This document shows positions 50,059 through 59,129 of a stretch of DNA of 64,000 nt, one piece after another. Source of the DNA: Streptomyces sp. PsTaAH-137 (lineage in GTDB: Bacteria; Actinomycetota; Actinomycetes; Streptomycetales; Streptomycetaceae); the NCBI RefSeq assembly GCF_003259365.1, contig NZ_QLLY01000014.1:66199-130198 (forward strand), given 5' to 3'. The notes beneath the pieces are model-generated. The model saw nothing but the letters and a program-made list of their open reading frames with translations, had not been told where the DNA came from and did not search any database. The first letter of the stretch is position 1; each line of letters opens with the position of its first letter. Made by a program: the position numbers and the translations under genes.

Positions 50059-50874
50059 CTAGAACAGTGTGCCCTCCTCCGGGCCCTCCAGTTCCGTCAG
50101 CAGCTCGGGACCGTTGTTGCGGACATTGCTCACGGCAGTGGACACGGGATAGGCCCGCATCAGCCCCTCCGGCGGCGCCGCCAGCAACCCCCGTACGTCC
50201 TCCACATCGGTACGCGAAGGATCGAGCCACGCATCCCACCGATCCGGCGTCAGCATCAACGGCATCCGGGGATGAATGTCGGAAAGCGACCGCGGCCCCT
50301 CCTCGGGCGCGACCCCGAGCGGAGCCGTCTCGGCCTCAAGAGTGATCACGGAGCACGTCACCCACCAGGCCAGCGGATGCTCGTCGGGCAGCGTGCGGTC
50401 GCGCCAGAACTCGTACAGCCCCGCCATCGCGAAGACGGACCCGTCGGCGGGCGTCACGAAATAGGGCTGCTTGCGGGGCCGCTTCTTCTTGCCCTCGACC
50501 TCGAGATCCCGCTCACCGGTCCCGGTCACCCACTCGTAATAGCCGTCGGCGGGCACGATGCAGCGCCGCGCGGCGAAGGCCCGCCGGTACGACGGCTTCT
50601 CGTGGACGGTCTCGGCCCGCGCGTTGATCATGCGGGCCCCGCCCTCGGGGGTCTTCGCCCACGACGGCACCAGCCCCCACTTCAGCTTGCGCAACTGGCG
50701 AACCGGACGCGGGTCGTCGGCGTCTTTCACGGGGCGGTCGAGAACCGCGTAGACCTCCTTGGTGGGGGCCACGTTGAAGTCGGGCTCGAAGGCCTCCTCC
50801 GGCTCCCACTTCTCGATCTCAAAGATTCCTGCGAGATCCTCGGGCCCACGACTCGATGCATACCGTCCGCACAT
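50059..50874 (-). CDS. SOS-response-associated peptidase (SRAP/HMCES family)
   Basis: 271 residues starting MCGRYAS; after Met removal the catalytic Cys2 becomes the N-terminal residue that crosslinks to abasic sites in single-stranded DNA. Other conserved parts: FNVAPTKEVYAV, KWGLVPSWAK, INARAETVHEKPSYRRAF and the His of DIHPRMPLML. Protects abasic sites during replication. It is divergent from the M50-like gene, 54 bp apart. Confidence 0.93.
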   Translation of the reverse strand: MCGRYASSRGPEDLAGIFEIEKWEPEEAFEPDFNVAPTKEVYAVLDRPVKDADDPRPVRQLRKLKWGLVPSWAKTPEGGARMINARAETVHEKPSYRRAFAARRCIVPADGYYEWVTGTGERDLEVEGKKKRPRKQPYFVTPADGSVFAMAGLYEFWRDRTLPDEHPLAWWVTCSVITLEAETAPLGVAPEEGPRSLSDIHPRMPLMLTPDRWDAWLDPSRTDVEDVRGLLAAPPEGLMRAYPVSTAVSNVRNNGPELLTELEGPEEGTLF

Positions 50875-50928
50875 ACGTGCCACAGTGCCAGAAGCAAGCC
50901 GCCCACCGAACGGGAGCCGGGAAGAACC

Positions 50929-51630
50929 ATGGACGCCAGCCTCTGGGACCGGATCTTCGGAACCCAGTCCGACCCCGACCTGTGGGTGGTGATCGCCACC
51001 GGCGTCGTCGCCCTCGCCGCGATCGTCCCGCACAACGTCTGGCGCCTCTCGCGCAACGCCATCACCATCGCCCACGAGGGCGGCCACGGTCTGATCGCGC
51101 TGCTGATGGGCCGCCGCCTCGACGGCATCCGGCTGCACTCGGACACCAGCGGCCTGACCGTCAGCCGCGGCAAGCCGCACGGCCTCGGCATGATCCTGAC
51201 CGCGGCCGCCGGATACACGGCCCCGCCGCTGCTCGGCCTGGGCGGCGCCGCGCTGCTCGGCGCCGGGCACATCACGCTGCTGCTCTGGCTCGCCACGGCG
51301 CTGCTGGTCGCGATGCTGGTGATGATCAGGAACGCGTACGGGGTGCTCACGGTCGTGATCTCGGGCGGCGCGTTCCTGCTGGTGTCCTGGCTGGCGGGGC
51401 CGCAGGTGCAGGCGGCGTTCGCGTACGCGGTGGTGTGGTTCCTGCTGCTCGGCGGCGTCCGTCCGGCGTTCGAGCTCCAGTCGAAGCGGCGCAGGGGCGG
51501 CGCGGGCGACTCGGACGCGGACCAGCTCTCCCGCCTCACGCACGTCCCCGCGGGAATGTGGCTGTTTTTCTTCCACGCCGTCTCACTGTGCTCACTACTG
51601 GGCGGTGGCCGCTGGCTGCTGGGGCGGTGA
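50929..51630 (+). CDS. M50B-like membrane metalloprotease
   Basis: 233 residues, ATG at 50929 after GGGAAGAA. Zinc motif H-E-G-G-H in NAITIAHEGGHGLIALLMG at the start of a membrane helix, followed by four or five more membrane segments (GMILTAAAGYTAPPLLGLGG, ITLLLWLATALLVAMLVM). The second Asp/Asn motif is seen as RNAYGVL. Family members are intramembrane-protease-like with unknown substrates. 36 bp upstream of aroA. Confidence 0.85.
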   Translation: MDASLWDRIFGTQSDPDLWVVIATGVVALAAIVPHNVWRLSRNAITIAHEGGHGLIALLMGRRLDGIRLHSDTSGLTVSRGKPHGLGMILTAAAGYTAPPLLGLGGAALLGAGHITLLLWLATALLVAMLVMIRNAYGVLTVVISGGAFLLVSWLAGPQVQAAFAYAVVWFLLLGGVRPAFELQSKRRRGGAGDSDADQLSRLTHVPAGMWLFFFHAVSLCSLLGGGRWLLGR

Positions 51631-51666
51631 ACAGGTGGGTCCGGACGCGCCCACTAAAGTAAAGGC

Positions 51667-52992
51667 ATGACCACGAACCCCGCGCACACCGCCCTCTGGC
51701 CCGCCCCGCTCGCGAGCGGCGCCGTCGACGCGACCGTCCAGGTGCCGGGGTCCAAATCCGTCACCAACCGCGCGCTCGTCCTCGCCGCCCTCGCCGCCGA
51801 GCCGGGCTGGCTGCGCCGCCCGCTGCGCTCGCGCGACACCCTGCTGATGGCGGGCGCCCTGCGCGCCCTGGGCGTCGGCATCGAGGAGGGCGTCGGCCCC
51901 GACGGCTCCGGTGAGGCCTGGCGCGTCATCCCGGCCGTCCTCCAGGGCCCGGCCACGGTCGACGTGGGCAACGCGGGGACGGTCATGCGCTTCCTGCCGC
52001 CGGTCGCGGCGCTCGCCGACGGGCCGATCCGGTTCGACGGCGACCCCCGTTCGTACGAGCGTCCGCTGCACGGCGTGATCGACGCGCTGCGCGCGCTCGG
52101 CGCCCGGATCGACGACAAGAACCGGGGCGCGCTCCCCCTGACCGTGCACGGCGGCGGCGCGCTCGACGGCGGCCCGGTCGAGATCGACGCCTCGTCCTCG
52201 TCCCAGTTCGTGTCGGCCCTGCTGCTGTCGGCCCCGCGCTTCAACCAGGGCGTCGAGGTCCGCCACACCGGCTCGACGCTGCCCTCGATGCCGCACATCC
52301 GGATGACGGTCGACATGCTGCGCGCGGTCGGCGCCCAGGTGGACACCCCGGAGTCGGGCGGCGAGGCGAACGTCTGGCGGGTCACGCCGGGCGCCCTGCT
52401 CGGCCGGGACATCACCATCGAGCCGGACCTCTCCAACGCCCAGCCGTTCCTGGCCGCCGCGCTGATCACCGGCGGCACGGTCACGATCCCCGACTGGCCG
52501 GCCCACACCACCCAGCCCGGCGACGCGCTGCGCGACATCTTCACGCAGATGGGCGGCGCCTGTGAGCTGACCGAGCGGGGCCTGGAGTTCACCGGCTCCG
52601 GCACCGTGCACGGCATCGACGTGGACCTGAGCGAGGTCGGCGAGCTGACCCCCGGCATCGCGGCCGTCGCGGCCCTCGCCGACGGCCCGTCCACCCTGCG
52701 CGGCGTCGCTCACCTGCGCCTGCACGAGACGGACCGCCTCGCGGCGCTCACCAAGGAGATCAACGAGCTGGGCGGTGACGTCACCGAGACCGCCGACGGC
52801 CTGCACATCCGCCCGCGCCGTCTGCACGGCGGGATCTTCCACACGTACGACGACCACCGCATGGCGACCGCGGGCGCGATCATCGGCCTGGCCGTGGAGG
52901 GCGTACAGATCGAGAACGTGGCGACGACCGCGAAGACGCTGCCGGACTTCCCGGACATGTGGACCGCGATGCTCGGGACCGACCGGTCGTAG
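51667..52992 (+). CDS. aroA: 3-Phosphoshikimate 1-carboxyvinyltransferase (EPSP synthase)
   Basis: 441 residues. Transfers the enolpyruvyl group of PEP to shikimate-3-phosphate, the sixth step of the shikimate pathway. Signatures: VPGSKSVTNRALVLAALA, GNAGTVMRFLPPVAALA and RLHETDRLAALTKEINELGG, ending TYDDHRMATAGAII. Two-domain inside-out barrel of normal length. The stop is 11 bp before rsgA, implying co-transcription. Confidence 0.96.
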   Translation: MTTNPAHTALWPAPLASGAVDATVQVPGSKSVTNRALVLAALAAEPGWLRRPLRSRDTLLMAGALRALGVGIEEGVGPDGSGEAWRVIPAVLQGPATVDVGNAGTVMRFLPPVAALADGPIRFDGDPRSYERPLHGVIDALRALGARIDDKNRGALPLTVHGGGALDGGPVEIDASSSSQFVSALLLSAPRFNQGVEVRHTGSTLPSMPHIRMTVDMLRAVGAQVDTPESGGEANVWRVTPGALLGRDITIEPDLSNAQPFLAAALITGGTVTIPDWPAHTTQPGDALRDIFTQMGGACELTERGLEFTGSGTVHGIDVDLSEVGELTPGIAAVAALADGPSTLRGVAHLRLHETDRLAALTKEINELGGDVTETADGLHIRPRRLHGGIFHTYDDHRMATAGAIIGLAVEGVQIENVATTAKTLPDFPDMWTAMLGTDRS

Positions 52993-53003
52993 GGAACATC
53001 GCG

Positions 53004-54014
53004 ATGCGCCGCTACGGCAAGAACACCGACGAGGACGACATCCGCCAGCGCCCCAACCGCAAGGGGAACCGGCCGCGGACGAACATCCGGCCCAAGCACG
53101 AGGACGCGGCGGAGGGCATGGTCCTCACCGTGGACCGGGGGCGGCTCACCGTCCTCATCGACGACGTCCCGGTCACCGCGATGAAGGCGCGTGAGCTGGG
53201 CCGCAAGGCGGCGGTCGTGGGCGACCGGGTCTCCGTCGTCGGAGACCTGTCCGGCAAGAAGGACACCCTGGCCCGCATCGTGCGCATCGAGCCGCGCACC
53301 TCGGTGCTGCGCCGGACGGCGGACGACGACGACCCGTACGAGCGTGTCGTCGTCGCCAACGCCGACCAGCTCGCCGTCGTCACCGCCCTCGCCGACCCCG
53401 AGCCGCGCCCGCGCATGATCGACCGCTGCCTGGTGGCGGCGTACGACGGCGGTCTCTCCCCGCTCCTGGTCCTGACGAAGTCGGACCTGGCCGATGCGGC
53501 CAAGATCCTCGACCTGTACGGCGACCTGGACATCCCCTACGTCGTCACGAGCCGCGAGGAGCTGGAGAACGGCACGGCCGTCGCGCGGGTGCGCGAGCAG
53601 CTCGACGGCAAGATCACGGCGTTCGTCGGTCACTCGGGCGTCGGCAAGACGACTCTGGTGAACGCCCTCGTGCCGGACGACCGGCGCCGCTCCACGGGTC
53701 ACGTCAACGCGGTCACCGGCCGCGGCCGGCACACCACGACCTCGGCGCTCGCCCTGCCGCTGTCGGGCGACGCCGGCTGGGTGATCGACACTCCGGGCGT
53801 CCGTTCGTTCGGCCTGCACCACGTGGATCCGTCCCGGGTCATCCACGCCTTCCCCGACCTGGAGCCCGGCACGGAGAACTGCCCGCGCGCGTGCAGCCAC
53901 GACGAGCCCGACTGCGCCCTGGACGCCTGGGTCGCCGAAGGCCACGCGGATCCGGCGCGGCTGTACTCGCTGCGGCGGCTGCTGGCGACGCGCGAGCGCC
54001 GCGAGGGCGACTGA
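53004..54014 (+). CDS. rsgA: Ribosome small-subunit-dependent GTPase A
   Basis: 336 residues; ATG 53004 (MRRYGKNTDEDD) is preferred over earlier in-frame starts inside aroA. OB-fold N-terminus, then a circularly permuted GTPase with motif order G4 (LVLTKSD), G1 (GHSGVGKTTLVNAL), G2 (GRGRHTTT) and G3 (IDTPGVRSFG). The zinc site is C-P-R-A-C-S-H-D-E-P-D-C. It assists late 30S maturation. The N-terminal 35 residues are strongly basic. Confidence 0.95.
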   Translation: MRRYGKNTDEDDIRQRPNRKGNRPRTNIRPKHEDAAEGMVLTVDRGRLTVLIDDVPVTAMKARELGRKAAVVGDRVSVVGDLSGKKDTLARIVRIEPRTSVLRRTADDDDPYERVVVANADQLAVVTALADPEPRPRMIDRCLVAAYDGGLSPLLVLTKSDLADAAKILDLYGDLDIPYVVTSREELENGTAVARVREQLDGKITAFVGHSGVGKTTLVNALVPDDRRRSTGHVNAVTGRGRHTTTSALALPLSGDAGWVIDTPGVRSFGLHHVDPSRVIHAFPDLEPGTENCPRACSHDEPDCALDAWVAEGHADPARLYSLRRLLATRERREGD

Positions 54015-54102
54015 CCTCGGCCTTGTTTGCTGCCCCTGCGCCCAGGTAAAGGCATAATCGCACCAAGCCGGACGATCAGTGGGAACGCGGGAGGCACATC
54101 AC

Positions 54103-54426
54103 ATGGCGTGGCTGCTGGTCATCGTCGCCGGGATCCTGGAGACCGGGTTCGCGGTCTGTCTGAAGCTCTCGCACGGCTTCACACGCCTGTGGCCGACGAT
54201 CGCGTTCGCCTGCTTCGCCCTGGGCAGCTTCGGCCTGCTGACCCTCTCCCTGAAGAAGCTGGACGTGGGCCCCGCGTACGCCGTCTGGACGGGCATCGGC
54301 GCCGCCGGCACCGCGATCTACGGCATGATCTTCCTCGGCGACATGGTCTCGACCCTGAAAATCGTCTCGATCAGCCTGGTGGTGGCGGGCGTCATCGGCC
54401 TCCAACTCTCGGGCTCGGGCCACTGA
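54103..54426 (+). CDS. sugE: SMR-family exporter, SugE/Gdx type
   Basis: 107 residues, four membrane segments. The essential Glu of the first helix is in AGILETGFAVCLK, and HGFTRLWPT is the SugE/Gdx-type hairpin rather than the broad drug exporters (EmrE). Gdx proteins exchange guanidinium for protons as antiparallel dimers. I did not recognise a guanidine riboswitch in 54015-54102. Confidence 0.88.
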   Translation: MAWLLVIVAGILETGFAVCLKLSHGFTRLWPTIAFACFALGSFGLLTLSLKKLDVGPAYAVWTGIGAAGTAIYGMIFLGDMVSTLKIVSISLVVAGVIGLQLSGSGH

Positions 54427-54444
54427 CCCGTCGTCGTCCGCGGG

Positions 54445-54562
54445 CCGGTGGGGCTTCTCGCGCAGTTCCCCGCGCCCCTGAGATGCGCACTTCGTGCGGC
54501 ATCTCATCAGATGAGGCTGCGCGAAGCGCATGCCTCAGGGGCGCGGGGAACCGCGCGACCGG
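54445..54562. repeat. Fold-back repeat element, copy 2
   Basis: Inverted copy CGCGCAGTTCCCCGCGCCCC (ending 54479) and direct copy GGGGCGCGGGGAACCGCGCG (from 54538) flank hairpins AGATGCGCAC-TTC-GTGCGGCATCT and GAGGCTGCGC-GAA-GCGCATGCCTC. Between the convergent ends of sugE and tetR. Confidence 0.85.
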
Positions 54563-54594
54563 CAACGACGCGAGCCGCACCCCGAAAACCCGGG

Positions 54595-55185
54595 TCACCC
54601 CTGCCGCACCCGCAACGCTTCACGCACAAGCCGCCCCACCCCACCCTCCCCCACCGGCGCCACCACACACGACAGAGCCAGCCGCACCGCCACCTCACAG
54701 TCCCGCGCCAACGCCTCGGACTCGGTCTTGGCGGCCCCCGCCACCCCCAGCACGGCCAACGCCCGATCCCGGACGGCGGAGACGAAATCGGCGGGGGCCG
54801 GCAACGGCCCGTCCGCCCGCCGCTGCGCCGGCACGGCCGACGACGACGGCACCGCGGACAGGGTCGGCGACGGCAGCCGCTCGCTCCAGCACCCGGTCAG
54901 CGCCGCCCGCACCAGCGGATTGCGCCGCGCGGCGGTCACCGTCCACTCGGCGACCCCGTCGAGCCCGCCCTCCTTCAGCGCCCGGTCGACCCCCGCGAGA
55001 TAGGCGTCGGCCTCCCGTCGTACGAGAGCCCGCGCAAGCCCTTCCTTGCTGCCGAACTCGTTGTAGAGCGTCTGCCGGGACACCCCGGCGACCGCCGCCA
55101 CGTCCACCATCCGCACACCGCCCCAGGGACGCCGCCCGAGCGCCGTGTAGGCCGCGTCCAACAGGGATTCGCGTGCTGCGGGCAT
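54595..55185 (-). CDS. TetR-family transcriptional regulator
   Basis: 196 residues from ATG 55185 with GGGAGG upstream. HTH in VRMVDVAAVAGVSRQTLYNEFGSKEGL. The C-terminal domain is Ala/Val-rich and ends LVREALRVRQG. Divergent from the hisN-like gene across 155 bp; the target is unknown. TTGACGGGCTTG-N17-TATGGC-like elements are absent or weak, and I saw no clear palindrome. Confidence 0.87.
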   Translation of the reverse strand: MPAARESLLDAAYTALGRRPWGGVRMVDVAAVAGVSRQTLYNEFGSKEGLARALVRREADAYLAGVDRALKEGGLDGVAEWTVTAARRNPLVRAALTGCWSERLPSPTLSAVPSSSAVPAQRRADGPLPAPADFVSAVRDRALAVLGVAGAAKTESEALARDCEVAVRLALSCVVAPVGEGGVGRLVREALRVRQG

Positions 55186-55340
55186 CGTCGCCTCCCGGGG
55201 CCGCCGTGGATTCGTACGGCTCGTTTCGCCAGAGTTGACGGGCTTGTCCGCACTGTCAATAGCCCGCACACCGCCCAGGGATGCGGTTATGGCCAAGGCC
55301 CCTGTGGCCCCGAACCGATCACGGTCGCTACTGTGCAGTC

Positions 55341-56138
55341 ATGCCCGACTACCACGATGATCTGCGTCTCGCCCACGTCCTCGCCGACGCCGCCGACGCG
55401 GCGACCATGGCCCGCTTCAAGGCGCTCGACCTGAAGGTCGAGACGAAGCCCGACATGACGCCGGTGAGCGAGGCCGACAAGGCCGCCGAGGAGCTGATCC
55501 GTGGCAACCTCCAGCGGGCCAGGCCGCGGGACGCGATCCTCGGCGAGGAGTACGGCGTCGAGGGCACCGGCCCGCGCCGCTGGGTGATCGACCCGATCGA
55601 CGGCACGAAGAACTACGTACGCGGGGTGCCGGTCTGGGCCACCCTGATCTCCCTCATGGAGGCGGGCGAGGGCGGCTTCCAGCCGGTGGTCGGCGTCGTG
55701 TCGGCCCCCGCGCTCGGCCGCCGCTGGTGGGCGGCGAAGGGCGCGGGCGCGTACACCGGCCGCAGCCTGACCTCCGCGAGCCGGCTGCACGTCTCGCAGG
55801 TGAGCCGCATGTCGGACGCCTCCTTCGCGTACTCGTCGCTGAGCGGCTGGGAGGAGCAGGGCCGGCTCGACGGGTTCATGGACCTGACCCGGAAGGTCTG
55901 GCGCACGCGCGGCTACGGCGACTTCTGGCCGTACATGATGGTCGCCGAGGGCTCGGTCGACATCTGCGCGGAGCCCGAACTCTCCCTGTGGGACATGGCG
56001 GCGACCGCGATCGTGGTGACCGAGGCCGGGGGCACCTTCACCGGCCTCGACGGCACCCCGGGCCCGCACAGCGGCAACGCGGCGGCGTCGAACGGCCTGC
56101 TGCACGACGAGATGCTGAGCCACCTCGACGCCCGCTGA
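55341..56138 (+). CDS. hisN: Inositol-monophosphatase-family histidinol-phosphatase (HisN-like)
   Basis: 265 residues from ATG 55341. Mg2+-dependent phosphatase motifs: TPVSEADKAAEELI, ILGEEYG, WVIDPIDGTKNYVRG (metal-binding DPIDGT) and LSLWDMAATAIVVTEAGG. Within actinobacteria this subgroup is annotated as histidinol-phosphatase for the penultimate step of histidine synthesis; inositol phosphatase activity cannot be excluded. Confidence 0.88.
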   Translation: MPDYHDDLRLAHVLADAADAATMARFKALDLKVETKPDMTPVSEADKAAEELIRGNLQRARPRDAILGEEYGVEGTGPRRWVIDPIDGTKNYVRGVPVWATLISLMEAGEGGFQPVVGVVSAPALGRRWWAAKGAGAYTGRSLTSASRLHVSQVSRMSDASFAYSSLSGWEEQGRLDGFMDLTRKVWRTRGYGDFWPYMMVAEGSVDICAEPELSLWDMAATAIVVTEAGGTFTGLDGTPGPHSGNAAASNGLLHDEMLSHLDAR

Positions 56139-56320
56139 TTCGGCCTCTTCCGCGCGGCGGGCGCCCCCGAACTCACCTCACGCGCCCTCTTGTTGGCACT
56201 CCCTTTACCTGTAACTCTGAGAGTCCCCCCACTTGTGAACTTGTGAACCGCTTCACGGAACCGTCCGACGGGGCCGTGGAGCGGCGGACAGGTACCTCAC
56301 ACAGGAAGGTGGCTCCATCC

Positions 56321-56722
56321 ATGCTCGTCCGCGACGCCATGAGCACGATGGTCCTCACCATCGGACCGACCCACACCCTGCGCCAGGCGGCCCGGCTGAT
56401 GTCCAGCCGCCGCGTCGGCGCCGCCGTGGTCCTCGACCCCGACGGCTCCGGCATCGGCATCCTGACCGAGCGCGATGTCCTCAACTCCCTCGGCCTGAAC
56501 CAGAATCCCGACGTCGAGACCGCCGACACCCACACGACGACGGACGTGGTCTTCGCCGCTCCCGCGTGGACCCTGGAGGACGCCGCGCGGGCGATGACGC
56601 ACGGCGGCTTCCGGCATCTGATCGTGCTCGACGGCCAGGAACCGGTCGGCATCGTCTCGGTGCGCGACATCATCCGCTGCTGGGTCCCGGCCAGGCGGCA
56701 CGCACCCCCGCTGACCGTCTGA
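56321..56722 (+). CDS. Two-CBS-domain protein
   Basis: 133 residues, ATG 56321 with AGGAAGGTGG upstream. Two CBS repeats in a Bateman module: VRDAMSTMVLTIGPTHTLRQ to GILTERDVL, and DVVFAAPAWTLEDAARAMTH to GIVSVRDII. Binds adenine nucleotides in known cases; no catalytic domain is attached. Single gene, ends in a strong shared terminator. Confidence 0.92.
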   Translation: MLVRDAMSTMVLTIGPTHTLRQAARLMSSRRVGAAVVLDPDGSGIGILTERDVLNSLGLNQNPDVETADTHTTTDVVFAAPAWTLEDAARAMTHGGFRHLIVLDGQEPVGIVSVRDIIRCWVPARRHAPPLTV

Positions 56723-56732
56723 GGACATGCCG

Positions 56733-56766
56733 GAGGGCCGGCTCCCCCTCGGGGGAGCCGGCCCTC
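56733..56766. terminator. Bidirectional terminator between CBS gene and katG
   Basis: GAGGGCCGGCTCCCCC (56733-56748) pairs perfectly with 56751-56766, 2-nt loop, between convergent genes 54 bp apart. Confidence 0.88.
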
Positions 56767-56776
56767 TCGCTCATGC

Positions 56777-58993
56777 TCAGCGCAGGTCGAACCGGTCCAG
56801 GTCCATGACCTTGGTCCACGCCGCGACGAAGTCCTTGACGAACTTCTCCTTGGCGTCGTCGCTCGCGTAGACCTCGGCGAGCGCGCGCAGCTCGGAGTTG
56901 GAGCCGAAGACCAGGTCGGCACGGGTGCCGGTCCACTTCACGGCGCCGGAGGCGTCGCGGCCCTCGAACTCGTCCTGCGCGGACGAGGTCGACTTCCACG
57001 CGGTGTCCATGTCGAGCAGGTTGACGAAGAAGTCGTTCGTCAGCGTGCCCGGACGGTCGGTGAGAACACCGTGCTTCGAGCCGCCCGCGTTGGCACCGAG
57101 GACGCGCAGGCCGCCGACGAGGACGGTCAGCTCGGGCGCGCTCAGGGTGAGCAGGTTGGCCTTGTCGATGAGCAGGAACTCGGCCGGAAGGCGGTTGCCC
57201 TTGCCCACGTAGTTGCGGAAGCCGTCGGCGGCCGGCTCGAGAGCGGCGAACGACTCGACGTCCGTCTGCTCCTGCGCGGCGTCGACGCGGCCCGCGGCGA
57301 ACGGCACCTCGACCTGGACGCCGCCGTCCTTGGCCGCCTGCTCGACGGCCGCGGAGCCCGCGAGCACGATCAGGTCGGCGAGGGAGACCTTCTTGGCGCC
57401 CTTGGCGTTGAAGGAGGCCTGTACGCCTTCCAGGGCGCGCAGCACCGTGGCGAGCTCGTCCGGGTTGTTGACCTCCCAGCCGCGCTGCGGCTCCAGGCGG
57501 ATCCGGGCGCCGTTGGCTCCGCCGCGCTTGTCGCTGCCGCGGAAGGAGGCGGCGGCGGCCCAGGCGGCGGAGACCAGCTGGGAGACGGTCAGGTCGGTGC
57601 CGAGGATCTGCTCCTTGAGGGAGGCCACGTCGGCGGCGTCGATCAGCTCGCCCTCACGCGCGGGCAGCGGGTCCTGCCACAGCAGCTCCTCGCTGGGCAC
57701 CTCGGAACCGAGGTAGCGCACGACCGGGCCCATGTCGCGGTGCGTCAGCTTGTACCAGGCGCGGGCGAAGGCGTCCGCGAACTGGTCGGGGTTCTCGTAG
57801 AAGCGGCGCGAGATCTGCTCGTAGACCGGGTCGAAACGCAGCGACAGGTCCGTGGTGAGCATGGTCGGCTTGTGCTTCTTCGCGGAGTCGAAGGCGTCCG
57901 GGATGATCTCCTCGGCGTCCTTGGCGATCCACTGGTTGGCACCGGCCGGGCTCTTGGTGAGCTCGTACTCGTACTCGAAGAGGTTCTTGAAGAAGCCGTT
58001 GCCCCACTGGGTCGGGGTGCTGGTCCAGGTGACCTCGAGGCCGGACGTGATGGCGTCCTTGCCGACACCGGTGCCGTGCGTGGACTTCCAGCCGAGGCCC
58101 TGCTGCTCCATGGGCGAGGCCTCGGGGTCGGCCTCGACGTTGTCGGCCGGGCCCGCGCCGTGGGTCTTGCCGAAGGTGTGGCCACCGGCGATGAGGGCGA
58201 CGGTCTCCTCGTCGTTCATCGCCATGCGGCGGAAGGTCTCACGGATGTCGCGGGCCGCGGCGATCGGGTCCGGGTTCCCGTTGGGACCCTCGGGGTTGAC
58301 GTAGATGAGGCCCATCTGCACGGCGCCGAGCGGGTTCTCCAGCTCGCGGTCGCCCGTGTAGCGGCCGTCGCCCAGCCACTCGGTCTCGGGACCCCAGTAG
58401 ACGTCCTCCTCGGCCTCCCAGACGTCCGCGCGGCCACCGGCGAACCCGAAGGTCTCGAAGCCCATGGTCTCCAGCGCGACATTGCCCGTGAGGATCATGA
58501 GGTCGGCCCACGAGATGTTCTTGCCGTACTTCTTCTTCACCGGCCACAGCAGACGGCGCGCCTTGTCGAGCGAGGCGTTGTCCGGCCAGCTGTTGAGCGG
58601 CGCGAAGCGCTGCTGACCGGCGCCGGCGCCACCGCGGCCGTCACTGATGCGGTACGTGCCGGCGGAGTGCCAGGCCATCCGGATCATCAGCGGGCCGTAG
58701 TTGCCGAAGTCGGCCGGCCACCAGTCCTGCGAGGTGGTGAGCACCTCGGCGATGTCCCGCTTGACGGCCGCGAGGTCCAGCGCGCTGAACGCCTCGCTGT
58801 AGTCGAAGTCCTCGCCCATCGGGTTCGCCACCGCGGGGTTCTTCGCGAGGATCTTCAGGTTGAGCCGCTCCGGCCACCACTGACGGTTTCCACCGCCCTG
58901 GGTCGGGTGCGCCGCACGCCCGTGCGCGACCGGGCAACCACCCTCCCCCTCCGACTTCGGGTCAGTGACGATTGCTTCGTGATTCTCGGACAT
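56777..58993 (-). CDS. katG: Catalase-peroxidase KatG
   Basis: 738 residues. Bifunctional heme enzyme removing hydrogen peroxide. Distal site RMAWHSAGTYR with Arg, Trp and His; the Met-Tyr-Trp adduct partners are in GLIYVNPEGPNG (Tyr) and FRRMAMNDEET (Met); proximal His in IAGGHTFGKTHGAG. The C-terminal half is the usual duplicated inactive domain. Divergent from a Fur-type regulator, the classical furA-katG or catR-type arrangement for peroxide induction. Confidence 0.97.
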   Translation of the reverse strand: MSENHEAIVTDPKSEGEGGCPVAHGRAAHPTQGGGNRQWWPERLNLKILAKNPAVANPMGEDFDYSEAFSALDLAAVKRDIAEVLTTSQDWWPADFGNYGPLMIRMAWHSAGTYRISDGRGGAGAGQQRFAPLNSWPDNASLDKARRLLWPVKKKYGKNISWADLMILTGNVALETMGFETFGFAGGRADVWEAEEDVYWGPETEWLGDGRYTGDRELENPLGAVQMGLIYVNPEGPNGNPDPIAAARDIRETFRRMAMNDEETVALIAGGHTFGKTHGAGPADNVEADPEASPMEQQGLGWKSTHGTGVGKDAITSGLEVTWTSTPTQWGNGFFKNLFEYEYELTKSPAGANQWIAKDAEEIIPDAFDSAKKHKPTMLTTDLSLRFDPVYEQISRRFYENPDQFADAFARAWYKLTHRDMGPVVRYLGSEVPSEELLWQDPLPAREGELIDAADVASLKEQILGTDLTVSQLVSAAWAAAASFRGSDKRGGANGARIRLEPQRGWEVNNPDELATVLRALEGVQASFNAKGAKKVSLADLIVLAGSAAVEQAAKDGGVQVEVPFAAGRVDAAQEQTDVESFAALEPAADGFRNYVGKGNRLPAEFLLIDKANLLTLSAPELTVLVGGLRVLGANAGGSKHGVLTDRPGTLTNDFFVNLLDMDTAWKSTSSAQDEFEGRDASGAVKWTGTRADLVFGSNSELRALAEVYASDDAKEKFVKDFVAAWTKVMDLDRFDLR

Positions 58994-59050
58994 TGGGGGC
59001 CCTTCCGGAGTCGTCCTGTCGCTTGGCCTGAGCCGTTTGTGATCCTACAA

Positions 59051-59063
59051 TGGACAATGTCTA
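59051..59063. promoter_or_regulatory. Candidate Fur/PerR-type operator between katG and fur
   Basis: TGGACA-A-TGTCTA is a near-perfect palindrome (one mismatch) in the A+T-richest stretch of the 136-bp divergent gap 58994-59129. Confidence 0.55.
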
Positions 59064-59129
59064 AGTCAAGCAAAGCTCCAAAGTCACACCCGTTCGGGAT
59101 CGGCTCCCCTGGCTGTTAGGCTGGATTTC

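Noticed and set aside
54015..54102. Guanidine riboswitch before the SugE/Gdx gene
   Set aside because: The leader is short, and I could not find the paired ACGR-loop hairpins of the mini-ykkC class or the conserved segments of the larger class.
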